Below, piece by piece: positions 63,362-64,000 of a stretch of 64,000 nt of DNA. Made by a program: the position numbers and the translations under genes. The stretch is taken from NCBI RefSeq assembly GCF_024508315.1, contig NZ_CP101987.1:1674001-1738000 (forward strand). The letters run 5' to 3'. Numbering within the stretch: position 1 is the stretch's first letter; each line of letters opens with the position of its first letter. The notes under the pieces are model-generated. The model was given only the letters and a program-made list of their open reading frames with translations. It had not been told where the DNA came from and did not search any database. The stretch is from Cellulomonas xiejunii (GTDB taxonomy: Bacteria; Actinomycetota; Actinomycetes; Actinomycetales; Cellulomonadaceae).

Positions 63362-63549
63362 GGTCGCGACACGCTCGCGACACGCCCGCGTGTCGGCGGG
63401 CCGCTGCTGCCACCCGTTGCTAGCGTGACCAGCGCTGGGACGTTTCGACACCACTCCCGCACCGCACCGGCACCGGCCGGACCGGCGGTGCCCGGGTGGT
63501 CAGGCGGGCCGCACGAGTCGGGGAGGCCCGGCGGATGGGAGACGACGCG

Positions 63550-64000
63550 ATGGCCGGAGCGCTGCGCAAGACGATGCTGTACCTCGGCCTGGCCGACGAC
63601 CGGTCCGACCACGAGGAGTACCTCGAGGAGTACGAGGAGGCGGAGGTCGCCGTGCCGGAGGACACCTACGAGGCACAGGTGATGCCGCTGCACCGCACAC
63701 CGCGTGTGCAGGCGGCGCCCGCCCCGCGTGAGGCGGGCGACCTGCGCCGCATCACCACCATCCACCCGCGGTCGTACAACGACGCCCGCAAGATCGGCGA
63801 GGCCTTCCGTGAGGGCACGCCCGTGATCATGAACCTGACCGACATGGACGACGCGGACGCCAAGCGTCTCGTCGACTTCTCGGCGGGCCTGATCTTCGGG
63901 CTGCACGGTGCGATCGAGCGTGTGACGAGCAAGGTGTTCCTGCTCTCGCCCGCGCACGTCGAGCTCGCGGGCGACGCCACGACCTCCCCGGAGCCGGCGG
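63550..64000 (+). CDS. sepF: Cell-division protein SepF, 5' part
   Basis: About 150 residues are visible and the frame is open at the right edge. The membrane-binding helix [14 protein letters not shown] begins the protein. An acidic linker follows, then the SepF core ([14 protein letters not shown] and [15 protein letters not shown]). SepF tethers FtsZ to the membrane in actinobacteria, which lack FtsA. ATG 63550 is the family start, and an in-frame ATG at 63535 behind GGGGAGG is also possible. The 188-base gap from pgeF holds no gene, although yggS usually lies here. Confidence 0.94.
   Translation, partial: MAGALRKTMLYLGLADDRSDHEEYLEEYEEAEVAVPEDTYEAQVMPLHRTPRVQAAPAPREAGDLRRITTIHPRSYNDARKIGEAFREGTPVIMNLTDMDDADAKRLVDFSAGLIFGLHGAIERVTSKVFLLSPAHVELAGDATTSPEPA

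Overview
The window is a high-GC stretch of an actinobacterial chromosome. The gene content and order, together with a secreted CotH protein that carries a proline/threonine linker and a C-terminal family 2 cellulose-binding module, suggest Cellulomonas or a close relative. The species cannot be fixed from sequence alone. I see no tRNA, rRNA, CRISPR array, insertion sequence, prophage or integrase. The window is mostly conserved chromosomal backbone with a few accessory insertions. It opens inside a phosphodiesterase gene and closes inside sepF.

Layout. 0-6 kb: end of an alkaline-phosphatase-superfamily gene, a metallo-beta-lactamase-fold hydrolase, recA-recX and rny. 5.9-9.3 kb, minus strand: a gluABCD-type amino-acid ABC importer. 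9.4-20.7 kb: miaB, an AspT-type transporter, two YbjN paralogues, a dioxygenase-like gene with miaA, dapF and a thioredoxin-like gene joined by 4-base overlaps, an MFS exporter with an rRNA-methylase-like gene, and hflX. 20.7-27.8 kb: a DinG-type helicase, ldh, lexA divergent from a LysM gene, nrdR, a DUF5302 gene and serA. 27.9-34 kb, minus strand: an operon of DUF4956, a VTC polyphosphate polymerase and CotH-CBM2, then a HelR/HelD-type helicase. 34-41 kb: a response-regulator phosphatase, histidine kinase and small response regulator, a PAC2 protein, cspA, a spermidine-synthase-like gene, an SOS-boxed HEPN gene and DUF3040. 41-64 kb: a moxR-DUF58-transglutaminase operon divergent from the dcw cell-wall and division cluster: mraZ, rsmH, ftsL, ftsI, murE, murF, mraY, murD, ftsW, murG-murC, ftsQ, ftsZ, pgeF, sepF.

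How the genes work together. DNA-damage control is layered. LexA boxes lie at recA, lexA, the LysM gene and the HEPN gene. PafBC/RecA-NDp-type promoters (TTGTCRGTG-N8-TANNNT) lie at recA and dinG, with a weaker one at the LysM gene. The dcw cluster is almost completely translationally coupled and starts at a clear MraZ operator of four GTGGAG repeats at exact 10-base spacing. Matching inverted copies of the same unit face the divergent moxR operon.

The most unusual points are these: (1) MurG and MurC are one continuous reading frame, a predicted bifunctional protein; (2) the DUF4956-VTC-CotH operon has a textbook pair of 11-base PhoP direct repeats in its promoter, linking polyphosphate synthesis and a secreted cellulose-binding CotH kinase to phosphate supply; (3) MraZ-like boxes may co-control the moxR operon; (4) an SOS-controlled HEPN gene stands without dinB; (5) no yggS gene lies between pgeF and sepF.
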